Below, piece after piece: positions 1 to 9,423 of a stretch of DNA of 64,000 nt. Under the pieces are notes generated by a model. That model made no database searches. It worked only from the letters and a program-made list of their open reading frames with translations, and was not told the origin of the DNA. The DNA comes from Burkholderiales bacterium. GTDB taxonomy: Bacteria; Pseudomonadota; Gammaproteobacteria; Burkholderiales; Casimicrobiaceae. The stretch spans positions 1 to 64,000 of the forward strand of contig JANXNI010000058.1 in NCBI GenBank assembly GCA_025354165.1, read 5' to 3'. Numbering within the stretch: position 1 is the first letter of the stretch; each line of letters opens with the position of its first letter. Both the position numbers and the translations under genes were made by a program.

Positions 1-441
1 CAGACGATCCGCATCGGCGACCGGGATCACGATGACGTCCGCCATCCGATCAATTTCCGCCTGCACGTTGCCTCCATTTAACAGCGCGGGCGTCAGGTAC
101 TTGTTCTTTTGGTCGGCGCGAATTTGATGGCTGATGAAACCTTGCGTTTGCGAATCAATCACCGCCATGTCGCCGACGCGCATGCGCTGCGGCAGGCCGT
201 TGTACAGAAAAGTCGCGGTGTCGTCGTTGATCTTTTCGAGCAACAAACCTTCGTCGGTGAAGACGCCGACGCGTGCTTCGCGCCGCACGCCGTCAATCAT
301 GAATTGAGCGCTGGAGCGGGCGCTCACCGAGGAGAGTTGCAGCGTCGTGGCCAGAAGTGCGGAGCTTGACGACAACACGCTCAGCGCAAGCAACACACGC
401 AAAACCGGGGAGGCAAACATCAGAAATTTCATGATCCGCAT
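1..441 (-). CDS. Retropepsin-like aspartic protease-type protein, partial, degenerate active site
   Basis: This is the N-terminal part of an exported protein that runs off the window edge. Reading the minus strand from the ATG at 441 (ATG 432 and 420 are alternatives in the same frame) gives a hydrophobic signal peptide ending near SSSSALLA. About 110 residues of mature protein follow. The segment NGGNVQAEIDRMADVIVIP, then ADADRL, resembles the active-site loop of the single-domain clan AA aspartic proteases found in proteobacterial periplasms. There the signature is D-T/S-G-A followed by a hydrophobic strand and an A-x-R-L-G helix. Here D-T-G is replaced by D-R-M, so peptidase activity is doubtful. 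The gene lies downstream of gltBD on the same strand but is separated from gltD by repeat copy A. Family assignment is inference from a short stretch; the missing C-terminus would settle it. Confidence 0.55.
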   Translation of the reverse strand, partial: MRIMKFLMFASPVLRVLLALSVLSSSSALLATTLQLSSVSARSSAQFMIDGVRREARVGVFTDEGLLLEKINDDTATFLYNGLPQRMRVGDMAVIDSQTQGFISHQIRADQKNKYLTPALLNGGNVQAEIDRMADVIVIPVADADRL

Positions 442-501
442 GTTAGTACGACGGGCCGATTGACCTGATCGCGCGACCCGACGCGGATACAGTTCGCTGC
501 T

Positions 502-621
502 ATCAGCTTTTTCGAGAAACTGCCATTGCACAGGGGCTATAGGCAAGAACGGGCATAAATCGAGTTTGTGGCAAATGGCCGTTAAGCCCCGTTAAAATGG
601 GGCATTCAGCGAAAAGCTGAT
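502..621. repeat. Copy A of a ~120 bp inverted-repeat-bounded element
   Basis: The element starts ATCAGCTTTTTCG (502-514) and ends CGAAAAGCTGAT (610-621), so its ends are inverted repeats. Inside are a GGGGCT block, a central hairpin (CATAAA 554-559 paired with TTTGTG 565-570) and an AGCCCC...TGGGG block before the right end. The right end abuts the gltD stop codon (complement of 622-624). Related copies lie at 17684, 25924, 33656, 46755 and 61959. Confidence 0.75.
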
Positions 622-2103
622 CTACCGTGGCAGCGTCGACGAGCCCATCAAAAAGGCATCCACCGAGCGTGCACATTGACGGCCTTCACGAATCGCCCAA
701 ACCACGAGGGATTGACCACGACGCATGTCACCCGCCGCGAAAACTTTGGGCACGTTGGTGGCGTACGCCGCCGTCGGGCCCTGAGCATGGCCTTCGTCGG
801 TATGCGCCCTGGCGTTGCCACGCGCATCACGCTCGACACCAAACGCCGCCAGCACCGGCGCAACCGGATGCACAAAACCCATTGCCAGCAGCACGAGATC
901 AGCCTTCATTTCCCATTCGCTGCCCGGCACTTCCTGCATCTTGCCGTCTTTCCATTCGACCCGCGCCGCCTTGAGACCCGTGACCTGACCGTCTTTGCCG
1001 ACCAACGATTGCGTCGTCACCGACCAGTCGCGCGCGACACCTTCTTCGTGCGATGACGACGTGCGTAATTTCAGTGGCCAGTTTGGCCACACCATCGGCT
1101 TGTTTTCGTTCTCGGGCGGCTGCGGCATCAGTTCGAATTGCGTGACACTCGCCGCGCCGTGACGGTTCGACGTGCCGACGCAATCGGAGCCCGTATCACC
1201 GCCGCCGATCACCACGACGTGTTTGCCTTTGGCCGAGATGACCTCGACGTCATCACCCGCCACACGTTTGTTCTGCAGCGGCAGAAATTCCATCGCGTAG
1301 TAAACGCCCTTCAACTCACGCCCCGGCACCGGCAGATCGCGCGGATGCTCGGCACCGCCGGACAAAACGACAGCGTCGAACAGTGATGTGAGCGTTTCAG
1401 GCGAGACGATTTCTTTCGCGTCATTGCCGACGCCCGCGACGAGTGTTCCGTCGCCCACCCTCACGCTGGTTTTGAAGGTCACGCCCTCCGCTTCCATCTG
1501 CGCGACTCGGCGGTCGATGTGCGATTTCTCCATTTTGAAATCAGGAATGCCGTAGCGCAGCAAGCCGCCGATGCGGTCTGATTTTTCAAACACGGTGACA
1601 GAGTGGCCCGCGCGCGCGAGCTGCTGCGCAGCGGCCATGCCTGCGGGGCCGGAGCCAACAACAGCGACCGTCTTGCCCGTTTTCTGCGCAGCAATTTGCG
1701 GCGTAACCCAACCTGATTCCCAGCCCTTGTCGATGATGAAATGTTCAATCGACTTGATGCCCACCGCGTCGTTATTGATGTTTAAAGTACACGCCGCTTC
1801 GCACGGCGCGGGGCACACGCGACCGGTGAACTCGGGAAAATTGTTGGTGCTATGCAGCGTGTCCAGCGCCTGCTTCCAGTGGCCGCGATAGACGAGGTCG
1901 TTCCAGTCGGGAATGATGTTGTTGACTGGGCAGCCGGTTTGACAGAACGGAATGCCGCAATCCATGCAGCGCGCGCCCTGTTGCTTCGCCTCGTCGTCCT
2001 TCAGTGTGACGACAAATTCGCGATAGTGATGGAGCCGCGATTTCGGCGCTTCAGCAGCCTCGCTCAAGCGTTGAAACTCCATGAATCCGGTGATTTTTCC
2101 CAT
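622..2103 (-). CDS. gltD: Glutamate synthase (NADPH) small subunit
   Basis: The small subunit passes electrons from NADPH through FAD to the large subunit GltB for glutamate formation from glutamine and 2-oxoglutarate. The 493-residue length is normal. The N-terminal region carries the cysteine pattern of the two 4Fe-4S sites ([17 protein letters not shown] near residue 45 and [11 protein letters not shown] near residue 97). The FAD-binding Rossmann motif [18 protein letters not shown] follows near residue 145, then the NADPH-binding motif [13 protein letters not shown] near residue 297. The C-terminal FAD-contact region contains [18 protein letters not shown]. The start codon is 76 bp downstream of the gltB stop, so the two form one operon. 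The spacer holds a short inverted repeat. The stop codon touches repeat copy A. Confidence 0.97.
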   Translation of the reverse strand: MGKITGFMEFQRLSEAAEAPKSRLHHYREFVVTLKDDEAKQQGARCMDCGIPFCQTGCPVNNIIPDWNDLVYRGHWKQALDTLHSTNNFPEFTGRVCPAPCEAACTLNINNDAVGIKSIEHFIIDKGWESGWVTPQIAAQKTGKTVAVVGSGPAGMAAAQQLARAGHSVTVFEKSDRIGGLLRYGIPDFKMEKSHIDRRVAQMEAEGVTFKTSVRVGDGTLVAGVGNDAKEIVSPETLTSLFDAVVLSGGAEHPRDLPVPGRELKGVYYAMEFLPLQNKRVAGDDVEVISAKGKHVVVIGGGDTGSDCVGTSNRHGAASVTQFELMPQPPENENKPMVWPNWPLKLRTSSSHEEGVARDWSVTTQSLVGKDGQVTGLKAARVEWKDGKMQEVPGSEWEMKADLVLLAMGFVHPVAPVLAAFGVERDARGNARAHTDEGHAQGPTAAYATNVPKVFAAGDMRRGQSLVVWAIREGRQCARSVDAFLMGSSTLPR

Positions 2104-2145
2104 GATCTTCTTCGTGTCTTCGTTATCTGGCGGTATCTGGTTTTA

Positions 2146-2172
2146 CCCCCTCTCCCCTTGCGGGAGAGGGGA
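2146..2172. repeat. Short inverted repeat in the gltB-gltD spacer
   Basis: CCCCTCTCCCC and GGGAGAGGGG flank a TTGC loop, followed by GAC. The same hairpin, also followed by GGAC, occurs at 60964-60984 upstream of the glutaminase gene. It is an interspersed intergenic palindrome and could act as a processing or stabilising stem between gltB and gltD. Confidence 0.7.
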
Positions 2173-2179
2173 CAGATCG

Positions 2180-5100
2180 TTATTTCGCGACCGCTTCTTT
2201 CGTCGCCGACTTCGCTTTAATCGACTCTGCATACATATCCGTCAGTGCCCGCTTGTACTCATGCGGGAACACCTTCACGAAATGTTTGCGTTGATTCGTC
2301 CAGTCGTCCATGATGGCTAATGCAACGGCCGATCCGGTGTAGCGCAGGTGCTTGTCGATCAGCGATTTGATCATCGCCTCGTCGCTCATGTCGCGATGAC
2401 GTTTGCGGCCTTTGCCCTGAGCGATCAGCTCTTGCTCAGCGCCCGTTTGCTCGATCTCGGAGACGACCGCTTCAACCGACACCATCGACAGATTGCAGCG
2501 TTTCGCAAATACTCCGTTCGGGTCGTACACGAACGCCAGACCGCCCGACATGCCCGCCGCAAAGTTGCGTGCTGTTTCACCCAGCACGACGACCGTCCCG
2601 CCCGTCATGTACTCACAGCCGTGATCGCCCGTGCCTTCAACCACTGCCGTTGCACCGGAGTTACGAACGGCGAAGCGCTCGCCCGCCACGCCACGGAAGA
2701 ATGCCTCGCCCTCGGTTGCGCCATACAACACGGTATTGCCGATCACGATGTTGTCTTCGGCCCTGGCCAGGCATTTCGCATCCGGATAGACGATGATGCG
2801 ACCGCCCGAGAGGCCCTTGCCGGTGTAATCGTTGGTCGCGCCTTCGATCTCGAACGTGATGCCGCGCGCGAGAAATGCGCCGAAGCTCTGACCCGCGATG
2901 CCTTTGAAGCGCATGTGAATCGTGTCGTCCGGCAAACCGGCGTGTGCGTATTTCGACACTACTGCGTGCGACAGCATCGCGCCGACCGAACGGTTGCGAT
3001 TGCCAATGATGAACGTGCCTTCGACCTTTTTCTTGTCGTCAAGCGCAGGTTTTGCGGCAGCGATCAGCTCGTGATCAAGCGCGCCGGTGAGGCCATGATC
3101 CTGCTCCTCGACGTGGTAACGAGCAACGGATGCGGGCATACGCGGTGTGTAGAAAACTTTTGAGAAATCAAGCCCGCGCGCCTTCCAGTGATCGATGCCG
3201 GATTGCATATCGAGCCAGTCGCTGTGGCCGATCAATTCGTCGAACGAGCGCACGCCGAGTTTCGCCATCAACTCGCGTGCTTCTTCGGCGACGAAGAAGA
3301 AATAGTTAACGACGTGCTCTGGCTGACCGTTGAATTTTTTGCGCAGCTCAGCATCTTGCGTCGCGACGCCGACGGGGCAGGTGTTCAGGTGACACTTGCG
3401 CATCATGATGCAGCCTTCGACCACCAACGGCGCGGTGGCGAAACCGAATTCATCAGCCCCAAGCAGCGCGCCGATAACGACATCGCGCCCGGTCTTCATC
3501 TGACCGTCGGCTTGCACGCGAATACGACCACGCAGTTGATTGAGTACGAGCGTCTGCTGTACCTCCGCGAGTCCTAACTCCCACGGCGTACCGCAATGCT
3601 TGATCGACGAAATCGGAGAAGCGCCGGTGCCGCCATCATGGCCCGCAACTACGACATGATCCGCTTTACATTTGGTCACGCCCGCAGCGACCGTCCCGAT
3701 GCCAACTTCGCTCACCAGCTTGACGCTGATGCTCGCTCTTGGGTTGGAGTTTTTCAGGTCGTGAATGAGCTGCGCCAGATCTTCAATCGAATAAATATCG
3801 TGGTGCGGCGGTGGTGAAATGAGACCGACGCCCGGCACCGAGAAGCGAAGTTGCGCGATGTACTCGGACACCTTGTGACCAGGCAGCTGACCGCCTTCAC
3901 CCGGCTTCGCGCCTTGCGCCATCTTGATCTGAATTTGATCGGCACTGGCGAGATATTCCGCTGTTACACCGAAGCGGCCTGACGCGACCTGCTTGATTTT
4001 GGAGCGTAGTGAATCGCCTTCTTTCGCCCGAACAGTGTCCCCGACGCGATGCGCGCCCAAACGCGATTGCATCGTCTCGCCTTTAGCCAACGGGATGTAG
4101 CGCTTGGCGTCTTCGCCACCTTCGCCGGTGTTCGATTTGCCGCCGATGCGGTTCATCGCAATCGCTAGTGTGGCATGCGCCTCAGTCGAAATCGAGCCGA
4201 GCGACATCGCGCCGGTAGCGAAGCGTTTGACGATTTCTTTCGCGGGTTCAACTTCTTCCAAAGGCACGGGTGTGCGCTGCTCGAACTTGAAGTTGAACAA
4301 TCCGCGCAACGTTTTCAGTTTGCCGGACTGGTCATTGATGAGTGCGGCGTATTCTTTGTAGGTCGCCGCATTGTTCGAGCGCGTCGCGTGCTGCAACTTG
4401 GTGATGACCTCGGGCGTCCACATGTGCTCTTCGCCACGCGTACGCACAGCGTATTCACCACCCGCATCGAGCATTTCAGCGAGCACGGGATCATTGCCGA
4501 ATGCGAGCTGATGCAGTCGCATTTGCTCTTCGGCAACTTCGAAAATACCAATGCCCTGCACGCTAGAGCTGGTTCCGGTGAAATACTGATCAAGGAACTT
4601 GGCATTCAAACCAACTGCTTCGAAAATCTGCGCGCCGCAGTAACTTTGATAGGTGGAAATGCCCATCTTCGACATCACTTTGTTCAAGCCTTTGCAGATG
4701 GCTTTGACAAAGCGCTTTTCGCTTTCGTACGCAGAAATCTGCGGCACGATGTCGGAGAGCTGCGTGAGCGTTTCCAGCGCGAGATAAGGGTGAATTGCCT
4801 CTGCGCCATAGCCGCCGAGCAGTGCGAAATGATGCACTTCGCGTGCTGAGCCCGTCTCAACGACCAGACCGGCGGAGGTGCGCATGCCGGTCTTCACCAG
4901 ATGCTGATGCACGGCCGAAGTTGCGAGCAGCGCGGGGATCGGCACGCGATCCGCCGCCACCGCCCGATCCGAAAGAATCAGTACATTCACGCCAAGCTTG
5001 ATGTTGTCAACGGCTGCTGCGCACAGGCTCGCCACAGCGGCTTCAATGCCTTCCTTGCCCCACGTTGCGGGGTAAGTAATGTCCAGCTCCTTTGCACGGA

Positions 5101-6889
5101 ACGCGCCGCTGGAGAACAGCTCGATATGACGAATACGCTCCATGTTCTGGCTGCTCAGAATCGGCTGTTGCGCTTCGAGACGCGCTTGCGGCTCCGTTGC
5201 GTCATGGCCCAGCAAATTCGGGCGCGGACCGACGAAGGTGACCAGCGACATCACCAGTTCTTCACGAATAGGGTCGATTGGCGGGTTGGTCACCTGCGCG
5301 AACAGTTGGCGGAAATAGTTGAACAGCGGTTTCGCTTTGTTCGACAGCACGGTTAGCGCGGCGTCATTGCCCATCGAGCCTGTGGCTTCTTCGCTGGTGG
5401 CGACCATTGGTGTCAGGATGACTTTGATATCTTCCTGCGTGTAGCCAAACGCCTGCTGGCGATCCAGCAACGACACGGCTGATTTCTCCGCAGGCGCGGG
5501 CTCCGGCAGGTCTTCCAGCGACACGCGTGATTGCTCAATCCATTCCCGATATGGCTTGGCACCCGCGAGATCGCTCTTGAGCGTTTCGTCATCAATGATG
5601 CGACCCTGCTCAAGATCGAGCAGCAGCATCTTGCCCGGCTGCAAACGCCATTTTTTGACGATTTTTTCTTCAGGAATTTCGAGTACGCCGACTTCAGACG
5701 CCATGACGATCATGTCGTCATCGGTGACCACATAGCGAGCGGGCCGCAAACCATTGCGGTCGAGCGTCGCGCCGATCTGGCGACCATCGGTGAAAGCCAT
5801 CGCTGCCGGACCGTCCCACGGTTCCATGAGCGCGGCGTTGTATTCGTAAAACGCACGACGATCCTCGTCCATCGCGGTATTGCCCGCCCACGCTTCGGGG
5901 ATCATCATCATCGCAGCATGTGCCAACGAGTAGCCGCTCATGACGAGCAGCTCAAGGCAATTGTCAAAGGAGGCTGTGTCCGACTGACCGTCGTAAATTA
6001 GCGGCCACAATTTCGGCAAATCATCGCCGAGAACGGACGACGCAATCGCGCCTTCGCGCGCGCGAATCCAGTTGGCGTTACCGCGCAGCGTATTGATCTC
6101 ACCGTTGTGGCAGACCATACGGAACGGATGCGCCAGATCCCATGTCGGGAAGGTGTTGGTCGAAAAGCGCTGATGCACCATTGCCAGCGCTGTGACCAGC
6201 ATCGGGTCTTTCAGATCAAGGTAGAACGCGCCAACCTGATCGGCTAGCAACATGCCTTTGTAAACGATGGTGCGCGTCGACATCGACGGCACGTAGAACT
6301 CTTTGCCGTGGCGCAGTTTTAGCGCTTGAATGGCATGGCCGGAGCTTTTGCGGATGATGTAGAGCTTCCTTTCCAGGTCATCCTGATCCATATTCTTCGA
6401 GCCGCGCCCGATGAATACCTGCCGAATGATCGGCTCTATCGCGCGCACACCGTCGCTGAAGCCGGAGTCGTTGACTGGAACATTGCGCCAACCTAAAAGG
6501 ACTTGGCCTTCGGACGCGATTGCGCGCTCAATTTCCTGCTCGCAAGCCATGCGGGATGCCGGTTCCTGCGGGAGAAACACCATCCCAACGCCGTATTGGC
6601 CAACGGCTGGTAAGGTAATTTTCAGTTTGCCGCATTCGCGGCGAAAAAATGTATCCGGCACCTGGATCAGGATGCCCGCGCCGTCACCTTGTAATTTGTC
6701 CGCGCCTACCGCGCCGCGATGGGTCAGATTCTCAAGAACCTTCAAGCCCTTTTCGACGATATCGTGGCTCTTGCGGCCTTTAATATTCGCCACGAAACCC
6801 ATACCGCAGGCGTCGTGTTCATGCTTCGGGTCGTATAGGCCTTGAGCGGCGGGCTTGTAGGTAAAGTCAGTCAGGTCGGCTTGCTGCAT
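2180..6889 (-). CDS. gltB: Glutamate synthase (NADPH) large subunit
   Basis: The large subunit hydrolyses glutamine and channels the ammonia to 2-oxoglutarate. An open frame extends upstream to 6973, but I place the start at the ATG at 6889 (MQQADLTDF). This leaves a short propeptide before HDACGMGF, where Cys28 becomes the N-terminal nucleophile after processing. Order: class II amidotransferase domain (about 28-430), central domain, FMN-binding synthase domain with [12 protein letters not shown] and PGEGGQLPG, a 3Fe-4S site with C-x5-C-x4-C spacing ([15 protein letters not shown]), and the C-terminal beta-helix domain with GGxI/V repeats. At about 1569 residues it has the usual family length. 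It is the first gene of the gltBD operon. A GGA eight bases before the start is the only ribosome-binding hint. Confidence 0.96.
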   Translation of the reverse strand: MQQADLTDFTYKPAAQGLYDPKHEHDACGMGFVANIKGRKSHDIVEKGLKVLENLTHRGAVGADKLQGDGAGILIQVPDTFFRRECGKLKITLPAVGQYGVGMVFLPQEPASRMACEQEIERAIASEGQVLLGWRNVPVNDSGFSDGVRAIEPIIRQVFIGRGSKNMDQDDLERKLYIIRKSSGHAIQALKLRHGKEFYVPSMSTRTIVYKGMLLADQVGAFYLDLKDPMLVTALAMVHQRFSTNTFPTWDLAHPFRMVCHNGEINTLRGNANWIRAREGAIASSVLGDDLPKLWPLIYDGQSDTASFDNCLELLVMSGYSLAHAAMMMIPEAWAGNTAMDEDRRAFYEYNAALMEPWDGPAAMAFTDGRQIGATLDRNGLRPARYVVTDDDMIVMASEVGVLEIPEEKIVKKWRLQPGKMLLLDLEQGRIIDDETLKSDLAGAKPYREWIEQSRVSLEDLPEPAPAEKSAVSLLDRQQAFGYTQEDIKVILTPMVATSEEATGSMGNDAALTVLSNKAKPLFNYFRQLFAQVTNPPIDPIREELVMSLVTFVGPRPNLLGHDATEPQARLEAQQPILSSQNMERIRHIELFSSGAFRAKELDITYPATWGKEGIEAAVASLCAAAVDNIKLGVNVLILSDRAVAADRVPIPALLATSAVHQHLVKTGMRTSAGLVVETGSAREVHHFALLGGYGAEAIHPYLALETLTQLSDIVPQISAYESEKRFVKAICKGLNKVMSKMGISTYQSYCGAQIFEAVGLNAKFLDQYFTGTSSSVQGIGIFEVAEEQMRLHQLAFGNDPVLAEMLDAGGEYAVRTRGEEHMWTPEVITKLQHATRSNNAATYKEYAALINDQSGKLKTLRGLFNFKFEQRTPVPLEEVEPAKEIVKRFATGAMSLGSISTEAHATLAIAMNRIGGKSNTGEGGEDAKRYIPLAKGETMQSRLGAHRVGDTVRAKEGDSLRSKIKQVASGRFGVTAEYLASADQIQIKMAQGAKPGEGGQLPGHKVSEYIAQLRFSVPGVGLISPPPHHDIYSIEDLAQLIHDLKNSNPRASISVKLVSEVGIGTVAAGVTKCKADHVVVAGHDGGTGASPISSIKHCGTPWELGLAEVQQTLVLNQLRGRIRVQADGQMKTGRDVVIGALLGADEFGFATAPLVVEGCIMMRKCHLNTCPVGVATQDAELRKKFNGQPEHVVNYFFFVAEEARELMAKLGVRSFDELIGHSDWLDMQSGIDHWKARGLDFSKVFYTPRMPASVARYHVEEQDHGLTGALDHELIAAAKPALDDKKKVEGTFIIGNRNRSVGAMLSHAVVSKYAHAGLPDDTIHMRFKGIAGQSFGAFLARGITFEIEGATNDYTGKGLSGGRIIVYPDAKCLARAEDNIVIGNTVLYGATEGEAFFRGVAGERFAVRNSGATAVVEGTGDHGCEYMTGGTVVVLGETARNFAAGMSGGLAFVYDPNGVFAKRCNLSMVSVEAVVSEIEQTGAEQELIAQGKGRKRHRDMSDEAMIKSLIDKHLRYTGSAVALAIMDDWTNQRKHFVKVFPHEYKRALTDMYAESIKAKSATKEAVAK

Positions 6890-7012
6890 GTCGGTATCCA
6901 CGGTGGGGCAATCTCGGAAAGCATCGCATTGACTGTGCCACACTGGCATCTCGCTAAGGCTAACCAAAGCCAATCAATGCAGAAACGGTATAGTTTTATT
7001 CACGGGCCGCAT

Positions 7013-7041
7013 AGTTTATCGAATAAAGCGTTTTGCTGCAA
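7013..7041 (-). promoter_or_regulatory. Candidate gltB promoter
   Basis: On the minus strand, TTGCAG (complement of 7036-7041) and TAAACT (complement of 7013-7018) are 17 bp apart. They lie about 125 bp upstream of the gltB start, in the divergent gap shared with the lipoprotein gene. Prediction by eye only. Confidence 0.35.
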
Positions 7042-7113
7042 CGCGATAAATGTTGTTTTGCCGCTCCGCACCTCGAACGTTGCACGGCATACCCCTTGCG
7101 CTATGCCATTGTC

Positions 7114-7143
7114 TTGCGGTTAAATCTAGAAATTGCGTATAAC
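7114..7143 (+). promoter_or_regulatory. Candidate promoter of the lipoprotein gene
   Basis: TTGCGG (7114-7119) and TATAAC (7138-7143) are separated by 18 bp and lie 65 bp before the proposed GTG start at 7208. The match to the sigma-70 consensus is reasonable; there is no experimental support. Confidence 0.4.
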
Positions 7144-7207
7144 GTATTGATTGCGCGCCGGTTTTGTCTGTCGGACGCGTGTATTCCAGAGTTTGAAAGG
7201 CCCCACC

Positions 7208-8614
7208 GTGGTTACATCCAGAACGTCAATTAGGTCGCTGCTCTCTGTGGCGGCTCTCGCAGCCCTTTCGCTGCTCTCAGGTTGTGGCGGCGGCGGCGCC
7301 GTTACGCCGAGCTGTGCGGACACTAACAGTTGCCCGGTCGTGGTGCCTCCCGTCGTGATCCCACCGCTTGTGGTCAGTCCTGGAACACTCAATGCTTATG
7401 CGGGCGTCCCGGTAGTTGTAACGATCATCAGTGGCGTTGGGCCATTCCAGGTGTTCACCTCGGACGCGACGGTGCTCCCGGTCACGCAAGTCGTTCCCGG
7501 CGCGGCCATTACGCTCGTCCCGACCAACGTCGACGCGGATCGCCAAGTATTGCTCACCGTGCGTGATGCTGCCGGGCAATCAACCACGGTTGCGGTCACG
7601 GTCAAGGCCACGCCGTTGATCGGTGCGATGACGGTTACGCCCGCAAATGCCTCGCTTTGTGGGGCGTTGGGCGTACCGATCGGAACAGTAGCGATCTGCT
7701 CCGGAGAAACAGCTTCAGCTTCGCTCACGCTCAAAAGCGCGAATGCGTTGCCGATCTCCAATCGGCAGGTTCGCTTCGATGTGATTCTCGGACCCTACAG
7801 TTTTGCGCTGGATCGCGAAGCGACTGTATTTGCCAAAACTATTACCGTGACGACCGATCAGAACGGTCAAGCGATTGTCACCATTCGCTCTGACGCCGGT
7901 GTGCCGACACAGGTTTCGCTGATTCGCGGAACCGACGTCAGCAGCGGCAACCGTGTCGATGCATCGTTCACTATCCTCCAGGCGACGAGCGGTACGCCTG
8001 CTTATAGCGTGAGCCCGGCCAAGGCGAGCATTACTGGGTACTACGTCAATACCTGTGGCGCTGGCTCTGTCAGCTACGTCATCTACGGTGGAACGGCACC
8101 TTACACGGTATTCGCCAGCAGTTTAAGCAGCATTAGCCTTGAATCCGGCAATACGCGCGGTCAAACGGTCATTGTGCCCCGTTCGGGTGCGTCATTCAGC
8201 GCATTCTCTTTGGGAAGCGCCTGCGCGGGCACCAGCACCACGCTGCTGACAATTACCGATGCGACGGGGCGCGTAATCACGGCTTCATTTGATCTTATCG
8301 CCGGTACAGTGGCATTGCCAGTAGCACCGGATCCAAACGATCTGATCGTGACGCCGCCGGATGCGCGCATTGTGTGCACGGTCGGATCAGTTGTGGTGTT
8401 CACGATATCTGGCGGTACATCGCCGTATACGGTGGCGACGGATCGTCCGTACGTGCCGCCAGCGGTCGCCGAAACCACCCCGTCTAACGGGACGACCGTT
8501 TCTGGCGCGAACGTCAGACTGAACCAATCATTCGCGCCGGGAACCGTAATCAACGTTGCCGTGGCCGATGCCAAGAGCAAGACGAAGGCGGCAACCATCA
8601 CATGCGTGCCGTAA
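7208..8614 (+). CDS. Outer-surface lipoprotein with Ig-like repeats, function unknown
   Basis: I start this at GTG 7208 because AAGG lies seven bases upstream and the result is a clean lipoprotein signal: RTSIR, a hydrophobic stretch, and the lipobox LLSGC with Cys26. A Gly run and a Pro/Val-rich linker follow. The remaining ~420 residues are Thr/Ser/Val-rich and hold at least three similar modules, each with a G-G-T-A/S-P-Y-T-V-like strand (VGPFQVF, GGTAPYTVF, GGTSPYTVA) and an acidic turn such as VRDAAGQS, ITDATGR or VADAKSK. This is the look of tandem Ig-like folds. Paired cysteines in the later modules suggest disulfides, which fits an exported protein. No enzyme motif is seen. The gene stands alone, with its own promoter candidate and a strong terminator. 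Confidence 0.7.
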   Translation: MVTSRTSIRSLLSVAALAALSLLSGCGGGGAVTPSCADTNSCPVVVPPVVIPPLVVSPGTLNAYAGVPVVVTIISGVGPFQVFTSDATVLPVTQVVPGAAITLVPTNVDADRQVLLTVRDAAGQSTTVAVTVKATPLIGAMTVTPANASLCGALGVPIGTVAICSGETASASLTLKSANALPISNRQVRFDVILGPYSFALDREATVFAKTITVTTDQNGQAIVTIRSDAGVPTQVSLIRGTDVSSGNRVDASFTILQATSGTPAYSVSPAKASITGYYVNTCGAGSVSYVIYGGTAPYTVFASSLSSISLESGNTRGQTVIVPRSGASFSAFSLGSACAGTSTTLLTITDATGRVITASFDLIAGTVALPVAPDPNDLIVTPPDARIVCTVGSVVVFTISGGTSPYTVATDRPYVPPAVAETTPSNGTTVSGANVRLNQSFAPGTVINVAVADAKSKTKAATITCVP

Positions 8615-8636
8615 ACTTTTGGTGATGTAATCAACC

Positions 8637-8660
8637 AAAACGCCCCGTGAGGGGCGTTTT
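8637..8660. terminator. Bidirectional rho-independent terminator
   Basis: AAAA, CGCCCC, a GTGA loop, GGGGCG and TTTT form a perfect stem flanked by A and T runs. It serves the convergent lipoprotein gene (plus) and aroK (minus). Confidence 0.85.
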
Positions 8661-8733
8661 AATTTCTGGCACGATCCCCACCGTCTTGTCCAGTTCTCGA
8701 TTGCCGCATACAACTAAATACCGATACCGAAAC

Positions 8734-9264
8734 TTATGTAGCCGCCGCTGATTGTGCCTCAGCGAGCTGGACAATCTCTGCAACTACGGCGCTCGGCCTG
8801 TCCCGGTAGGACTCAACGACAAAGTGGGCCGTCTCGCGGTACAACGGGTGCCGTACTTCGTAGAGGTGGCGTAGGCGCGCTAGTGGATCGGTGACCATCA
8901 ATAGTGGACGATCACGGTTGCGTCTGACGCGTTCGTAGGAGGTCTCAGGAGTCGAGTGCAGGTAGAAGACCGTTCCGCGCGCGTGCAACACATCGCGGGT
9001 GCTTGCATTAAGTATTGCGCCGCCGCCGGTGCCCAGAATAATGGGCTGGTGATGCGTGATCTCATCAATGATTTGTGCTTCGCGAGCGCGGAATGCGGAC
9101 TCGCCCTCAATCTCAAAAATAGTTGCCACGCTGACACCGGTGCGTGCTTCGAGTTCGTGGTCGGAATCGAAGAAGGGCCGACTGAGCCGCTTCGCCAGCA
9201 ATTGTCCGATGGTGGTCTTGCCCGATCCCATCAAACCGATCAGAAAGATGTTTTGCGTGTGCAC
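8734..9264 (-). CDS. aroK: Shikimate kinase
   Basis: The enzyme phosphorylates shikimate with ATP in aromatic amino acid synthesis. Visible motifs are the P-loop GLMGSGKTTIG (residues 10-20), the shikimate-binding DSDHELEARTG with the DxD pattern (33-43), the GGGA glycine motif (78-81) and the lid arginines RRNRDRPLL near residue 115. The length of 176 is normal. aroK commonly follows pilQ and precedes aroB in proteobacteria. Here a terminator lies between pilQ and aroK, and aroB is not downstream, where the lipoprotein gene converges instead. Confidence 0.95.
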   Translation of the reverse strand: MHTQNIFLIGLMGSGKTTIGQLLAKRLSRPFFDSDHELEARTGVSVATIFEIEGESAFRAREAQIIDEITHHQPIILGTGGGAILNASTRDVLHARGTVFYLHSTPETSYERVRRNRDRPLLMVTDPLARLRHLYEVRHPLYRETAHFVVESYRDRPSAVVAEIVQLAEAQSAAAT

Positions 9265-9366
9265 AGCGCTGAAAGTTTTGAGTCAATTTGACCGAGTGTA
9301 GATTTGCTGCCTCATGGCATTCGATGTTCGCAGCCAACATTTGACCGTATCGTCTCGTCCGCACGT

Positions 9367-9395
9367 AAAAAAGGCGCGATTTTGACCGCGCCTTT
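9367..9395 (-). terminator. Terminator of the pil operon
   Basis: On the minus strand GGCGCGGTCAAAATCGCGCC is followed by six T residues. It lies about 30 bp after the pilQ stop and before aroK, so most pil transcripts should end here. Confidence 0.8.
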
Positions 9396-9423
9396 GTTCC
9401 TCACGAGGGTGAGTGCTCCGCCG

